Positions 19,156 through 30,889 are shown, counted from the stretch's first letter. The stretch is 38,012 bases of DNA from Haplomitrium mnioides (GCA_049999725.1 JBNGIS010019059.1:1-38012); one strand, 5' to 3'. The notes: generated by a model from the letters alone, not told the origin. Translations and numbers: made by a program.

Positions 19156-22100
19156 TGTCAGCCCCCTCCTTCAGTCGTTAGCCTCCAAAGATTGCTCTTC
19201 GGAAGGAAAAGGCTGACTTTACAGGGGTTCATGTTCTTTTATGAGATGGCCCCGCTGCAAGTTATCACTTCCAGGTCTTAAGGATATCCCTCCTTACCTT
19301 ACAGACCTTTCTCCTTGTTCAGTTCTTCATTCACACATTAAACTACAACTCACGAGCTTCTCTGATCAAATTCCGAAGTGTATTTCAGGGATTTGAAATA
19401 GGACCCAAACTCAAAGTTTTACAATGTGGGATCAAGCCCTGGTATTCGAATCATACAGAGGACCTGTCCAGGGTGCTGCCTCTCCCTATGAGATTGATTT
19501 CTAGCTTCTTGCTGAGCTGAGATCCTACTTACTTCGGATCCGAAGTGTCTCTTCAAGACATACAAATATAAGACAAAACTAACTAACCCTTGCACACATG
19601 TGAGAGCATGGTTTCAGACAAAAGGTCATAAACTGCTTGAAAGAGTTCTCATTTGAGCAGTGGAGTGAGAGGGAAGTAGTAAAGCTTCAGTTTTGTGTAT
19701 AATAAGTGTAAAGTGTAAATATGTAAATAAGTACTGGCGAGGAAATTTTGGGATATCATTGGAAAAGGAGAGAAGGCTAGGTGATGAGGAAGTTGATTTC
19801 TTTTTTAGGGAAGAAGAAGAAAAAGAAAAGATATATTTTTGTGGTAAAACTAATCTAGGTGTTGAGGGCCAAGGCTAGCCCCTATCTATGTCTATTTCTA
19901 TGTGTGTTGATGGACATCTTGCCCAGGAGCTAGTGGAATTGCGTCGGAGGACTAGTTGCCCTGAACTAGATCCGTCCAGGGGCAGGAAGTTAAGCGGTGG
20001 CCTTGCACCCCTGTGGGGCTGCCTCTCGAAGGTAAGTAAGTGCGAATCGCTTATATATGACTTTTGAGTTATGAGAGAACACTTATGGGATAAAGGGCAG
20101 GTCTCTGCTGCGACCACCCAGAAAGAAGTTGTGATCCGCGGACGAGCGATCGACTGTGGTGTTTGAGGAATTGATGTGAAGAAAATCTAGGTGAAGAATT
20201 AATCTATCTGGAGTTCGAAAGGAAAAGGGAGGATCATTCTGGGTAAAGGCTCCTCCTTTGTGATCTGTCTGATTGAGAAGAATTGTAGAAGGGAAAAATT
20301 CTCTTCTCTGCAAGTCTGCGATCTGATCCATGTAAGCTCCCTGTTGTGAGAATTGAAGGAAAGAGGCGATCGGAAGGGGAATCTTTGCATGGAGGAGAAT
20401 ATCTGCTAGACATTGAGAGGAAGGAATGATGTGATCGATCCGAATGGAGGTGATTGAGGTTATGCGCGCGACAAGGAAAAGGTGAGTGAGGAGATTCCTA
20501 GGAAGAATCGATTTGCAAGCGAACAACCTGGGGCAAAAATGTTCTGTGGGAGGAGTTTGCCAGGATTTGACGAGGGAGCGTAGAGGACTTTGCTGAAGAA
20601 GAATCGCATCAGGAAGGACAGCAATGGGAAGATTCTGGCTGGTGGTGCAATCAAGTAACAAAACAAGAAAGAATGACGAAGGTTGAGAACTTAACAAAAG
20701 GAGAACCAAATGGAAGTATATCGCGCTGAAGAAGAGTTCGAACGGGATGAAGACTCGCCGCGATTGAAGAAGCAATCGAACGAGGGAAGGCTCTTTGGGC
20801 TGGAATTCATCATTGAAGGATTCTGTTGAGGTAAGGCAATGTGAAGAGTGTTTCTGTGAGGGATCGAATTGGAAGACTGCTACGAGGAGGAAATCGATCG
20901 AGCTGATGCGCAATCAGGTGGTATTAAAATTTTAAAGGAATAAGTAAGAATTGGAAGTGAGCGAAAGGGTGTTCCGTGAGAAGAATCCATGTTCCGTGAG
21001 AAGAATCCGTGGTCATTGAAAGGTCCGTGGTCCGTGAAGGGTCCGGGGTCCGAAGAAGGCTTCGGAACTCCGCCTTCCTATGTGGGGGACCCCGGTTTAA
21101 TTGGTTTACATTAAGTGTCTGTGTGGGGATCCGAAGTGGAATCCCCTGTTAAAATGGTTCCGTGTGGGGATCCGAAGTGGAATCCCCGGTTTAAATGGTT
21201 TCGATATGGAGTTACGAAGTGGGGGAGACCGGTTAGGAAGGTTGCTTTCCGAGGAGATCGATGGGCTCGAGATTGGCGAAATGGCAATGAAGCGGGACGG
21301 TGATATTTGAAATAGTGACTTATTGATGTTTTGCGCGAAAGGAAAAAGGGAGTAGTTCTTATAAAGAACTATTTCAAAAATTAGTTAAGTTAAGAAGCAA
21401 GTTCTAATATTGAGTTAGTGAAAGAGACCAATGGGAGCAAAGGAAAATTTACAAGGAAGAAGAAGGTCCGCGTCGAATCAGCTGAAGGCGAAGCAATGAT
21501 TGGTTGCAATTTTGGTACCAGGGTGACGATTGAGGAAAATGGCCTCGAAGGAGGAAGTTTGACAGTGAAACAATGATTTATATGAGTTACGGTGTAAAAC
21601 GAGGGAGAGGAACTGTAACGTTCGGAAAGATCAAAACAGCCTCCTCTGAAATTGGAGAAGGAAAGGTTGAAAATTAGAATAAGAACTAACGTGAGTAGTT
21701 TGTTCTTATTGTGAGCGAACCGAGTGTAGATTAGTTAAATGTGTTATTTAGTTTAAGAACCACATGTGAGTGGTTAGTTCTTATTAGGAGCATAGGGAGA
21801 AAAAGTTAGTCTCTCAAGGTAGATGTAAAATATGTAGAGTCTTGATTTGGCCGTTAGTTTTAGGAGAACATGGCAGAGGGTATAAACCTGATGGCGAGCC
21901 TTTGTTTTGTGGTTAGTCTCATTGTACATGTGTGCTTCAAGAAATATACAGAGAATTCTTGTCAGTGAGGTCCCCTGCTCAAGTTGTTGATTGCAGATTC
22001 ATGAGGAGCAGTTTGAGGAAGGAACAAGAATTTGCAGTTAGAGTTGGTTGGTGAATGTTCTACAAGTTTTCAATTGAAGAAAGCAGTCAGGTAGCATTAG

Positions 22101-25100
22101 AGGAGTGTATGTTAGGAGTTGCCTGAGTGTGTCATGTTGGTGGGCCTGGGTTCTGAGTTCCAGATTGTGGTGTGTGGGAGGTTTATTGACAAAATCAATT
22201 CTGCTTTAAGTTCTGTTCTGTTCTATATGTGTTAATTCTTAAGGAGAGAACCTTCTATGGTCAATCAGTTAGTGGATACTGGTTGGTGGGTTGCAGTAGA
22301 GCAAGGAGTGTTCAGTATTGTGTGTGCCTATGGAATAGGTGGTCATTTCAACAAGCAAACAGAGTAGTGGGTGGTTGGAGGAACAGAGAGTGGATGTGAG
22401 ATCAGGAGGGTCGTTCCATAGATGAGTTCTCAACATCAAGCTCTGGGGTATATTGGGTTGGAGTGGCTTGAGTATCCAGTTTGAGGGAAGTCAGGTGGTG
22501 TAATGTAGGTAGGCACTGGAGTGTTGGTCTAAGATATCCTTGCAAGTTGGGTAACTGGTTGCTTGTGAATTTCTCTGAGTCATCTCAAGTTTAAATTCAG
22601 CCTGTACAGCAGCTTTCTTGTCCTAGAAGTGTCAATCATACAGTTTGAGTAACTCTTTGCTGTTATACTGTGTTAGTGAGTGGTTGGAAGTATTTTTGTG
22701 TGTGATTTGTAGAGGAAAAGGGTTGTCATGCCTAGAGTGGAGAGCGGTCCATCTCTGAATTGATAGAGGGCAGTTTCAGAACTCTCTAAAGAATCTGGAA
22801 AGTCGGTAAAAGTGGTTTAAGAGCAGGTTTCTATATAGATCTTGCGCGGTTTGATCTTGGGTTGTTCTTTTTGGGGTTGGAGTGCTATTGCTATGCTACG
22901 ACAACACACAACACCACACACTCCGCCAATGCTCCTCTGACTTGGGCTGACCTCCACAACACAATCTTGACCTCTCAACCCTCCATTTCTCTCTTTCCGT
23001 TGCAGCTCTTCTGATTATCCCAAGATCAAATCTTTACCACCTCCCTTGCTCTTCTGATCTTCACTTCAACAATTCCGACCTCCTTATAGCCTCCACGGTT
23101 CCAGTTACACTTCCCACTCCTACCTATGCACCTTTCTCCAAATAGTTTTTTAACTTCCCTCGCGAGAAGCCCTGAATTTACTTCCTCAAGCTAGGAAGAG
23201 GTTTTGTTTAACTTCCACCTCTAGAAGACAGTCCTCTTGACTGCTGGCCACCCACTCCACCCCAAAGCTTTGATGGATCTTCTTACACCGTACGCGGGCA
23301 CGAATGCAGCTACTCTTCCTTAGCTTCCCTTGAGAGAATAAACTAGAAACACCCTCTAAACGTTCCTGAGATTGTTGCTCCTGCATAGGCAACACTGAGA
23401 CAACCTCAAAGATCCCACTTTGGCAGCCTCTCTGATTTCAGAACAACCTAGACTTCTTTCTGCTTTCAAGTACCAGTTCACCTCCGATGCTGGTCCACCC
23501 ACAGTGATGAGTACACCTGGATTTCTTGAGCCTCTAGAGCTCCCCGCTCAGCGATTCCTAACGCCCCTCTAGTCCACCTCCACCCCTGCTAGCCCCCCGC
23601 TCGAGTTCACTTGCTTCAAGTGAAGCTTCAAGAAATCTGTCCTCCCTCCCTCATGTGTCTTCCTTTCTGATATCATTCTCACAACTTGCAAGTTTACATC
23701 CACAATCAACCCCCAAAACATCGCATTCGATTCTTTTATACCCCCCCCCCCCAACGCTTACCTTTCTGAAGCCTTCTTGTTTCCTCCACTGTTGGTAGTT
23801 AATCTTGTTGAGCAACAATTTTGGGATGCGGTGCCACTTGGCTGGTACGAGCAAGGACTAACTGAAGAAGTTAGTCCAAAGTCCCCAACTATTGGTCCGA
23901 AGTTCCGTTGAATCCGGGGGACATGCCCTTGGCGCGGACTAGCCCGCTAGACTTGGGCGCAAAAGCTGGAAACCTGGTCGAATATAGGTGAAGGCTGTCC
24001 ACTGGAATCCTGATCCTAGCGTAGATTCGACCCTGGCAGCTTGGCGTAGATTCGAGCTTTGAAACCAAAGAGTAGAGCTTGGCATTTCTGAAGTCGCATA
24101 TTTCGAAGTAGTTTTCGGGTGACCCTGATGAGGATCAAGTTGATGTTGCTACGTCATTAGATCCGCTGTAGAGTTAGTCCCAGTTGAGAAGAACCATCTG
24201 ACGTTGTAAGGCTAAACGAGATCTAAAGGTGAATTCCAAGGAGAGAAGAAAGAATACTCCGAAGAGCCTCGGTCCCCAAATCCGATGAATCCGAAGAAGG
24301 CTAAGTCTGTAGAGTGATTCCAAAGCCATACTCCACGTCATTCGCCGCCATCCGTTAGTGGGAAGTTGGACCGTTTAGCAGCTCCTTTCTGAAGTTGACT
24401 AGTTTCCGAAGAGCGTCGTCCAACGCCGTTTTCAATGGGGAAGTTGGAACGTCGTGGTTGACCATCTCCCAGTTTGACTCCAAAGTTGACCCTCTGTCCA
24501 AAGTTCACTGAATTCCGAAGTTTGTCAGATCTTTGATAGGTTGTAGTTTTGGCACTCCTTGTTCTTCTGGTTGGATCTCCAATAGATCCATGCTAGATGG
24601 ACTCTCCACTTAGGGAGGTCAATTGGAACCCTCGTAACCTAGATTCCCCACCATGGAAGATAAATCGGAACCCCTTTAAGTGGGCTCCTCACTTAGGAAG
24701 GCGAGGTTCTTATAAGCCCTTCTGAGGGACTTCTTCCAATACTTGCTTCGGACTTCCACCCTTGCTCTCTTGAGAGGACTTCGGACTGTGGGAAAACACC
24801 TGTGTTTACTTGGAGAAAGAGGCGTTGCTCCTCGATGCTGTCACTCGTGTCTCCTACTTCGAATCCTCCTTTCTGACTTGCTGGGCAATCCTTTATCCTT
24901 AGTTATTGCTTCCTTCCCTACTCAGCTGGCGCGCGATCTTACTTAGACCCTGTCCTGTGGTCTCCTCTGCCTGATGCTCCATTGCGACTCTCCTCTGCTC
25001 TCGGAATCCCCTTTGCTCTGCCCCGTCTTCCTTCACAATATGAATCTGATTCCGCTACTTCGGATCAAAAGAATGAAGTAATCCGTGCTTAGCTTCCGAT

Positions 25101-25213
25101 TAGAGTTATTGTGTTGCTTGCAGATAATCTTACCACTTCAGACTGGAGAAATATCGTCCCTGCCACTTTTGGTCCCTTGTAACCCGGATTAGCTCCTATT
25201 CCACTAGCTAACA
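19156..25213 (-). mobile_element. 5' LTR of the gypsy element, split by an insertion
   Basis: Part one is 19156-19598 and part two 22904-25213. They match 9500-12258 in order, with the break exactly at the insertion described below. It starts TGTCAG and ends CTAACA (one change from CTGACA), followed by the target duplication TTTAC. Differences from the left LTR include a C-run of about 12 at 23741-23752 and a small deletion near 24825. The minus-strand TATA-like box TATAAAAG is at 23733-23740. An LTR pair differing by roughly 5-8% by eye implies an old insertion. Confidence 0.9.
19599..22903 (+). mobile_element. Solo-LTR-like insertion (3305 bp), 'TGTGAG...CGACA' family
   Basis: It interrupts the gypsy LTR cleanly: ACACA occurs once at the matching place in the left LTR and twice here (19594-19598 and 22904-22908). 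The ends are TGTGAGAGC and GCTACGACA (TG..CA). 20976-22903 repeats bases 1-1719. No PBS, gag or pol is seen inside, so a solo LTR left by LTR-LTR recombination is the simplest reading. Its middle holds short tandem steps: a 20-base GTTCCGTGAGAAGAATCC unit twice (20970-21010) and a block of about 40 bases twice (21120-21200). A 276-codon antisense frame (20083-20913) has no recognisable domain and is treated as chance. Confidence 0.87.
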
Positions 25214-25218
25214 TTTAC
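25214..25218. repeat. Target-site duplication TTTAC (right)
   Basis: Matches 9495-9499; it follows the last base of the right LTR. Confidence 0.88.
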
Positions 25219-25249
25219 ATTTTTTTTTGAAATCAAAGGATGAAAGGTT

Positions 25250-27112
25250 TGGATATGGGAGCGGAGCTTGGGAATGATGATGTCGAGGTGTACTTTCTTT
25301 TCCAGACATGACGGTCAAACTACCCTATTGATAGGAAGCAGTGAACCTAGCAATATATAGCAGAGACATAAGGATAAGAGGAAGCATAAGAGAAATCATG
25401 ATGATGTTTTTTGGCATATTGTTTTTGCCAATTTTGAGCAATAACAAGATGTTTGCAAAAATCTTGCAAAGAAGCAAACAAGACAAAAATGTAGAAATAC
25501 TTTGAACATTGGAAAAGCAAGGAGAAAGCAAACCATTATGAGCAATAGGATGTTGACTGAAATTATGAAAGAAAAGAGAAAATCCAGTACTTGCTTATTT
25601 GGAGTTGTTGTAGACAAATTCCATATTTGGTAAGAAACTATCCCAATCAATGTGATGAATATTGAAAATTACACAAAGTATATCCTCTATAGTGTGATTA
25701 GCACGCTCTATTTGCTCATTTGTTTGAATATAATAAGATGTAGGCATAAAAAGTTTGGTTCCCTAAAGTTTGAAAAACTCTCGTCAAAACTTTCTAGTGA
25801 AACATGGATCTTATAAGATGTTAACAACTTGGAAATTCCATGATAGAAAAAGATAGTATCAAAGTAAATTTTTGGCCAACTGTGGAGCATCCACTATTTC
25901 CACCGTTGGTGCTAGATGAATTCGTTTGCTTGCTAAACTTATTCACAAACAACATAATCACAGTAAACCCATGAGGCGTAGTTGAAAGTGAAGTGACAAG
26001 ATCCAAACTTACATGTTCCCAACGAGCCATAGAAATCAATAATGGTTGAAGAAGTCCAGCTAGCTTTTGATTTGAAATCTTGTTTCACTAACAACTTTCA
26101 TAAGAACAAACAAAACCACAAACATCTCAAGCCAAGTTTGGCCACTAATAAGTGCAATTAAGCAACTCTATAGTTTTGTCTACTCCAAGATGCCCATAGA
26201 TCAGAATGTCATATGCTTCTTACAAACAAACCATTCAAAATGCATCATCTTATGTAACATATATTTGATGGCATTGATATAGAATACCATCCTGAATAGA
26301 AAAGATATAAACTCACTATCTTTGGTTGCCAATTGTGTTTGAACAACATTGAAGACCACATCTTCTTGTAGTTTTTGCCGACAATCTCTACTAGTTGCTT
26401 CATTAAGATGTATGCTCATATCCACTGCTTCCAATGTATTAAACCTATGATCCAACCTTTGTGATCATGCATCTTGAATAGTGTAAAAACCTTTTCGGCT
26501 TGTACTCCAACTTGATGTCAAAGAGTTGTAGTTGATCTTCCTATCAATAATAGTGCTTTGTCATATTTTCCAAATGAATTGATTGTAAAAATGACTTGTG
26601 ATTGGTGTGTATAAGTATAGGTTTTCTCAAGATAGTATCTCCATACTTTGGAAGCATAAACCATTGTCAGTTTGTCTTTCCTTTGTAGAATAGTTTCTCT
26701 CCGTCATTTTTAGTCCCATGATATAAAGACAATTTTTGAAGTCCATCTTCAAACTCTTGTTGTGAAACTACTCCAGTAAGAAAATTAGAAGCATTAAAAT
26801 CAACTATACAATGTGTTTTTGGATCATATGGTTGTAGGATAAGACAAGTCAAGATTGCATTCTTAAGTTGTTGAAATGTCATTTTCTCTTTGGTGGTCCA
26901 TTGAAACTTGACCTCTTTGCCTAACGAATCTATAAGTAGTGTAGGAATATAGCACAATAATAGATAAACCATCTATAAAAGCTTTCCAATCCATTGAAGG
27001 CTATAATGTTCTTTGCCTCGTTTCGTGTTGGCCACTTTGTGTTAGCCTTAATTTTCTCTTCCTCTATCTTGATACCATCCATAACACCCGCTATATTGAA
27101 GCAAGAACATGT
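25250..27112 (-). pseudogene. Older Ty3/gypsy relic: RT end, RNase H, integrase
   Basis: On the minus strand, about 26960-27110 gives the RT end (EEEKIKANTKWP..., FNGLESFYRWFI). 26667-26972 carries KEVKFQWTTKEK..FQQLKNAIL and the start of RNase H (IVDFNASNFLTGVVSQQEF). After a decayed stretch, 25821-26039 gives the integrase core start (WEHVSLDLVTSLSTTPHGF, FVNKFSKQ). About 25640-25890 continues (FYHGISKLLTSYK, a QTNEQIERANHTIEDIL segment with the Glu, DWDSFLPNMEFVYNNS). About 25370-25450 matches the region after the core (LLLKIGKNNMPK). Frames change several times. The protein is unlike the 12544-15657 element, so this is a different, older gypsy family. Its 3' end is not found. Confidence 0.82.
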
Positions 27113-27459
27113 TGCTCAAAATAAGAACCTTTTTTTCAAAGGAAAAAAAAGTGGTTTTGAGCTAAAAAAAGAGACAAAACTAGGTTATTTTCTGAAAACA
27201 AGAAGTGCGTGAAATTTTGAGCTTCATTTTTGGTTGTTTTAACAAGGATGATAGAGCAGAAGTCAATTTCATTATGCAAAATCAAACCATATTCTGAGTT
27301 TTTATGAAAATATTGGAAATCACAAAATTGATAAAAAGTATATAAACTATTGTAAGTTTTCATAAGAAACTTGCATTTATCATTTATGACAATTCGAAGC
27401 TCAAAATTTGACATTCAAGTCTAAAGAAACTATTTTGAAATATGTTTGGTTGCTTAAAC
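27113..27459. other. AT-rich stretch, no gene seen
   Basis: It lies between the gypsy relic and the first near-palindrome of the next element. The left end of that element should lie here, but I could not fix it. Confidence 0.45.
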
Positions 27460-28254
27460 TCTATGCACGTATAAACATAGTGCTCTTTGAAACTTATTTT
27501 TTGGGAAAACATTTACAAAACATATGAGGAAAATGCCAAAGTAGACTAGAAGTCAAGGGAATGGGTTTGCAATTATAGACACAAAAACCAACAAAACCAA
27601 GTATTGCATGGATTTAGGAGCTCTATTTTCAAGTTCAAGCAAGAAAAAAGCTTTCATTTGTAGTTGAAAATCCATACACACAAAAGTTAAAGTGAGCATT
27701 AAAAGAGGTTTTAGCATTTAAAATTATTATATAATTTAGAGAAACATATACACAAAGGAGTTATATTGAGAATCAAAAGGCAATGGCAAAGGAGATTGAA
27801 TTAAGAGTGCAAACAAGAAACATCTCCAAGTTTTTGACTAGATTTTACCAAAAAAAGGTTTCAAGTTCTACAAAAGAAACTTCCACTAGTGTAGAATCTA
27901 AGTTCTAATTGGTAGTCTTTGTAGGTAGAAGCTTGAAGGTTGTATTTGAGAAGTAGAACGTGTGGAAGGCTTGGACTTCCACCATAAAGTCTATGTGTGC
28001 ATAGGAATCCAAGCTCAACATCTGAACACTCCACCTCAAAGTCTATGCGCACATAGGAATCCAAAATCACCATTTGAACACTCCACAACAAACACTATCA
28101 AGAACTTAGGTTTAGGTTCCGCAAAAGAGTTTTTGAGCGCACAATGTTTTGATTTGCAAATCAAAGTCTATGCGCGTATAGAGTTGAAACTTCTACAACC
28201 AAGAATATAGACGGTGAACGTTCTATTTTTTGCAACAAACTCTACGCACGCTAA
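27460..28254. repeat. Array of CTATGCGCGCATAG-like near-palindromes (left)
   Basis: Five related 14-16 base sites: 27460-27473 (TCTATGCACGTATA), 27990-28005 (TCTATGTGTGCATAGG), 28042-28057 (TCTATGCGCACATAGG), 28167-28182 (TCTATGCGCGTATAGA) and 28241-28254 (TCTACGCACGCTAA). Some flanks are also shared (AAAGTCTATG and ATAGGAATCCAA). They lie outside the inverted repeat of the DNA element, as subterminal transposase-binding repeats do in several plant DNA transposon groups. That role is inference. Confidence 0.65.
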
Positions 28255-28437
28255 ACATTTCATTTTTTGATTCGGAATCTAAAAGTAAAACAAGTATAAA
28301 GCTCTATATCTGAGTCAAAGTGAGCCAAAGGTTTTAAGTTATACATCAAAGTCCTTACAAGCAAAAAAAAAAAAGTAGTCAATTTGGGCAGATACTTTAG
28401 CAATACAACACCTTAAACTCTTCTAGCAAGCACTAAA
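28224..28437 (-). repeat. Long inverted repeat, left copy
   Basis: Its reverse complement matches 34621-34832 with roughly 80% identity by eye, from TTTAGTGCTTGCTAGAAGAG (inner end) to GTTTGTTGCAAAAAATA (outer end). The two copies face each other across about 6.2 kb that holds two divergent pseudogenes, as terminal inverted repeats of a DNA transposon would. Confidence 0.8.
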
Positions 28438-28471
28438 GTTGGAAGCAACATACTTATAAAAAACAACTTAC

Positions 28472-30279
28472 CATACGTCGTGGTCGATGGCACAACAAAC
28501 CTCCAACAAAGCGTCCTCAACAATGCCAAACTGTTGCAAGGAGTGGACAATTACAATATACCAAAACTCCAAAATAGTAAGAGCCACAAAAGAAGCAACC
28601 ATATCAAAAATATCGTCCTTTGTAAACAGTTCTGAATCATCATGCTTTAATTTCTTAAGGTTTTAACCGGAAGAAATATCAATAATAGCTAAAGTGAAAC
28701 ATCTTGGTTTCACTAAACTCTTCAATTGTCAAGCATAAGACTCCTCATAGACTTGATAATATACCACGTTGAGTCGATCGACAAAGGACAGTAAGTCTTC
28801 GTCTTGCTCATCATAACCTGCTTCTATTGGAAGGGCAAAAGTTTCATTTAATTGTCTCGCTTTCTACTATTTTGCTGTCTAGCAGTGAAGTAGAAAAGCA
28901 AGGGGGTAGGAGACAAGAGTAGGAGATTGATCTTCATCAAGAGAGACTTCTTAGACCTCCAATTTCTTTTGCTCTTTAGCAGGGACCGTCAAGTTTTTGG
29001 CTAGCTACCATTTGAAAACTTTGTCGCTTTGCAAAAAACAGATAACCAAACTAGACAAAAACAATAAGAGAAACTTTGAGTNNNNNNNNNNNNNNNNNNN
29101 NNNNNNNNNNNNNNNNNNNNNNNNNNNNNNNNNNNNNNNNNNNNNNNNNNNNNNNNNNNNNNNNNNNNNNNNNNNNNNNNNCTAGGTTTTGCAATACACC
29201 TCCAAGCAAAAAGACTTGACCATCACCGTCAAAACCTTATATCTCTCTAGTTCTTGAGACATCTCCTTGATTGAAAACTTTGCAACTTCAACACATTTCA
29301 AAACTGAGATTTTAATTTCATCTCAAAGACCTTGAAGGGGCATCTAAGGTGTCCACTTCATGTCCTCCATTCTCAAGGAACCTTTGGCCTTCGGCTTCTG
29401 GCCCTTCACAATGTTCTTTTCTCATATTGAAAAAATGCTCTGTTGTAAATTCCAAAGCTCACCACTTCAAAATGCAAGTTGGAACCAATTGCCTTGAGAA
29501 GTCAATGTTTTCTCAAAAGTCAAATTTGACTTAATTTCCAAGGTCTCCAACACCAACTTTCGTTTTAACTTCTGGGATGACACCATCCCACCTTCAACAA
29601 ACCTTTGATGCCAATATTGGACCTTCTGAAATGAGGTCATTTCCAACTTGCATCATTGGTCGTAATTGTCATATGTTGCAAAAATACGGGCATTTGTTGG
29701 TGTTAAGCCCACATAAACAAAACAATTGCAGAGCAACAACATTGGATTCTTTGCTCTGTATTTGGTGATTAAAAGTTGCCTTGCGGCCAGCACTGTGACT
29801 GCCTTCTACAACCTTGCAATGATACTTATCAGGGTTCATGTGATCGAACTCTGACTTATCCTTTAACCCACACTTTGGGTCAACGAGAACAATGGAAAAA
29901 CTATGCGCATATTTATTAGTGAGTGTTCTCTGCACCAGAAGCTCAACAAAATCTTTATTCAACCCCTTAATCTGGAATGGCCCCCAGTTGTCCATTCTAG
30001 ATTTTGGTAGGCTACAATTCTCCAACCAAATCATAATGGTTTCCTTTCGGACTTTAAACCGCTGGATTGCAGACTATTGAATTTTATTTTTATCCTCCTC
30101 AGACACTGTCTAAGGGTCCACCTGCTCATGTTCTTGAAAGGTTCGCAGCCCTTTGTACAATTGCCTTTTTGATCTTGATACTAGAGCCTACACAGGCTCC
30201 AGCTATGCTTCCTCCTCTGAACTACTTAGAGTTGAAGACGAAAAGGCCACAAAAGATGACAATGGAAAGAAACTTTCCA
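28472..30279 (-). pseudogene. ParB-like + N6/N4 DNA methyltransferase-like gene
   Basis: Start suggested at the ATG 30277-30279; a TATAAAAG just upstream is close but possible. A Ser/Glu tract is followed (29760-30070) by WGPFQIKGLNKDFVELL...KYHCKVVEGSHS, which resembles a ParB-like domain (VVEGSHS standing for the usual V(I)DGxHR). Next come ARIFATYDNYDQ and MTSFQKVQYWHQRF (29600-29670), then a long helical region. After the N gap the frame runs with stops to FTLAIIDISSG (28666-28686), the place of methyltransferase motif IV; DPPY is expected and DISS is found. ELFTKDDIFDMVASFVA and IVIVHSLQQFGIVEDALLEV follow, ending at the splice donor GTAAGT (28466-28471). The exon with motif I, present at 2699-3344, is missing here. 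If active it would bind AdoMet and methylate DNA; this copy cannot. The fold assignment is by eye. Confidence 0.62.
29082..29181. other. Assembly gap (100 N)
   Basis: 100 N inside the methyltransferase-like pseudogene; the true length of the missing piece is unknown. Confidence 0.98.
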
Positions 30280-30763
30280 TTGTCACTCCTTTTATACCTA
30301 AATTTCAAAAATCCTTTTTCTCGCCAAAAAATGATTCATAGAGCTCTTGACACGTAGGTTCACATAGTGCAAAAAAACAAAAACAAAAATAGTATATAAA
30401 GCATCTTTTTTTTCATCTTTCCAATTTCTTTTTTAATTTTCCTCACAAAACGATCACAATTTTGTCATTTTTGTGGAATTTTCTTTCAAAACACTTGTTT
30501 TAGGTTGGCTATAAGAGGTTGACAATATTTGATAAATTATTTTCTTCAAATAGTTGATTTTTAATAAGCTTTATAGGCTCGAGATTTTAAAGACAAGAAG
30601 AGGTTAGAATTCCAAGATTCATTCTCACAGAAAAGTGTTACTTTTGATCGACAACTAGAGATTTGTTCAAACCACAATTCTTTGGAGGCAAGCGATGGAC
30701 TACCAAAAACGTCAAGTGTAATGGCGAGTATGTTGGGGAAAAAGATGGAATCTGGTAAATCAG
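30280..30763. promoter_or_regulatory. Shared upstream region of two divergent pseudogenes
   Basis: About 480 bases between the two gene starts, AT-rich, with no protein pattern. A minus-strand TATAAAAG lies at about 30288-30295. It would have to hold both promoters of the DNA element. No plus-strand core promoter stands out. Confidence 0.35.
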
Positions 30764-30769
30764 ATGGCT

Positions 30770-30889
30770 CTGTCTGAGAAGATTAAAAAGGTGAACCCTA
30801 TGCATGAATAGCATTAAGGAGTGAACAACTTGCGTGAAAAGGATCAAAGAGGGAACCCAGTGCTTGAGAGAATTGAAGAAACAACCTTT
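30770..30889 (+). repeat. 30-bp degenerate tandem repeat, four units, in the transposase N-terminus
   Basis: Four consecutive 30-base units encode ten-residue steps (LSEKIKKVNP, MHE.H.GVNN, LREKDQRGNP, VLERIEETTF). The period is a multiple of three, as expected from repeats fixed in a coding frame. Confidence 0.6.

Noticed and set aside
28997-29185. Open frame running through the second N gap
   Set aside because: Artefact of reading N as open codons.
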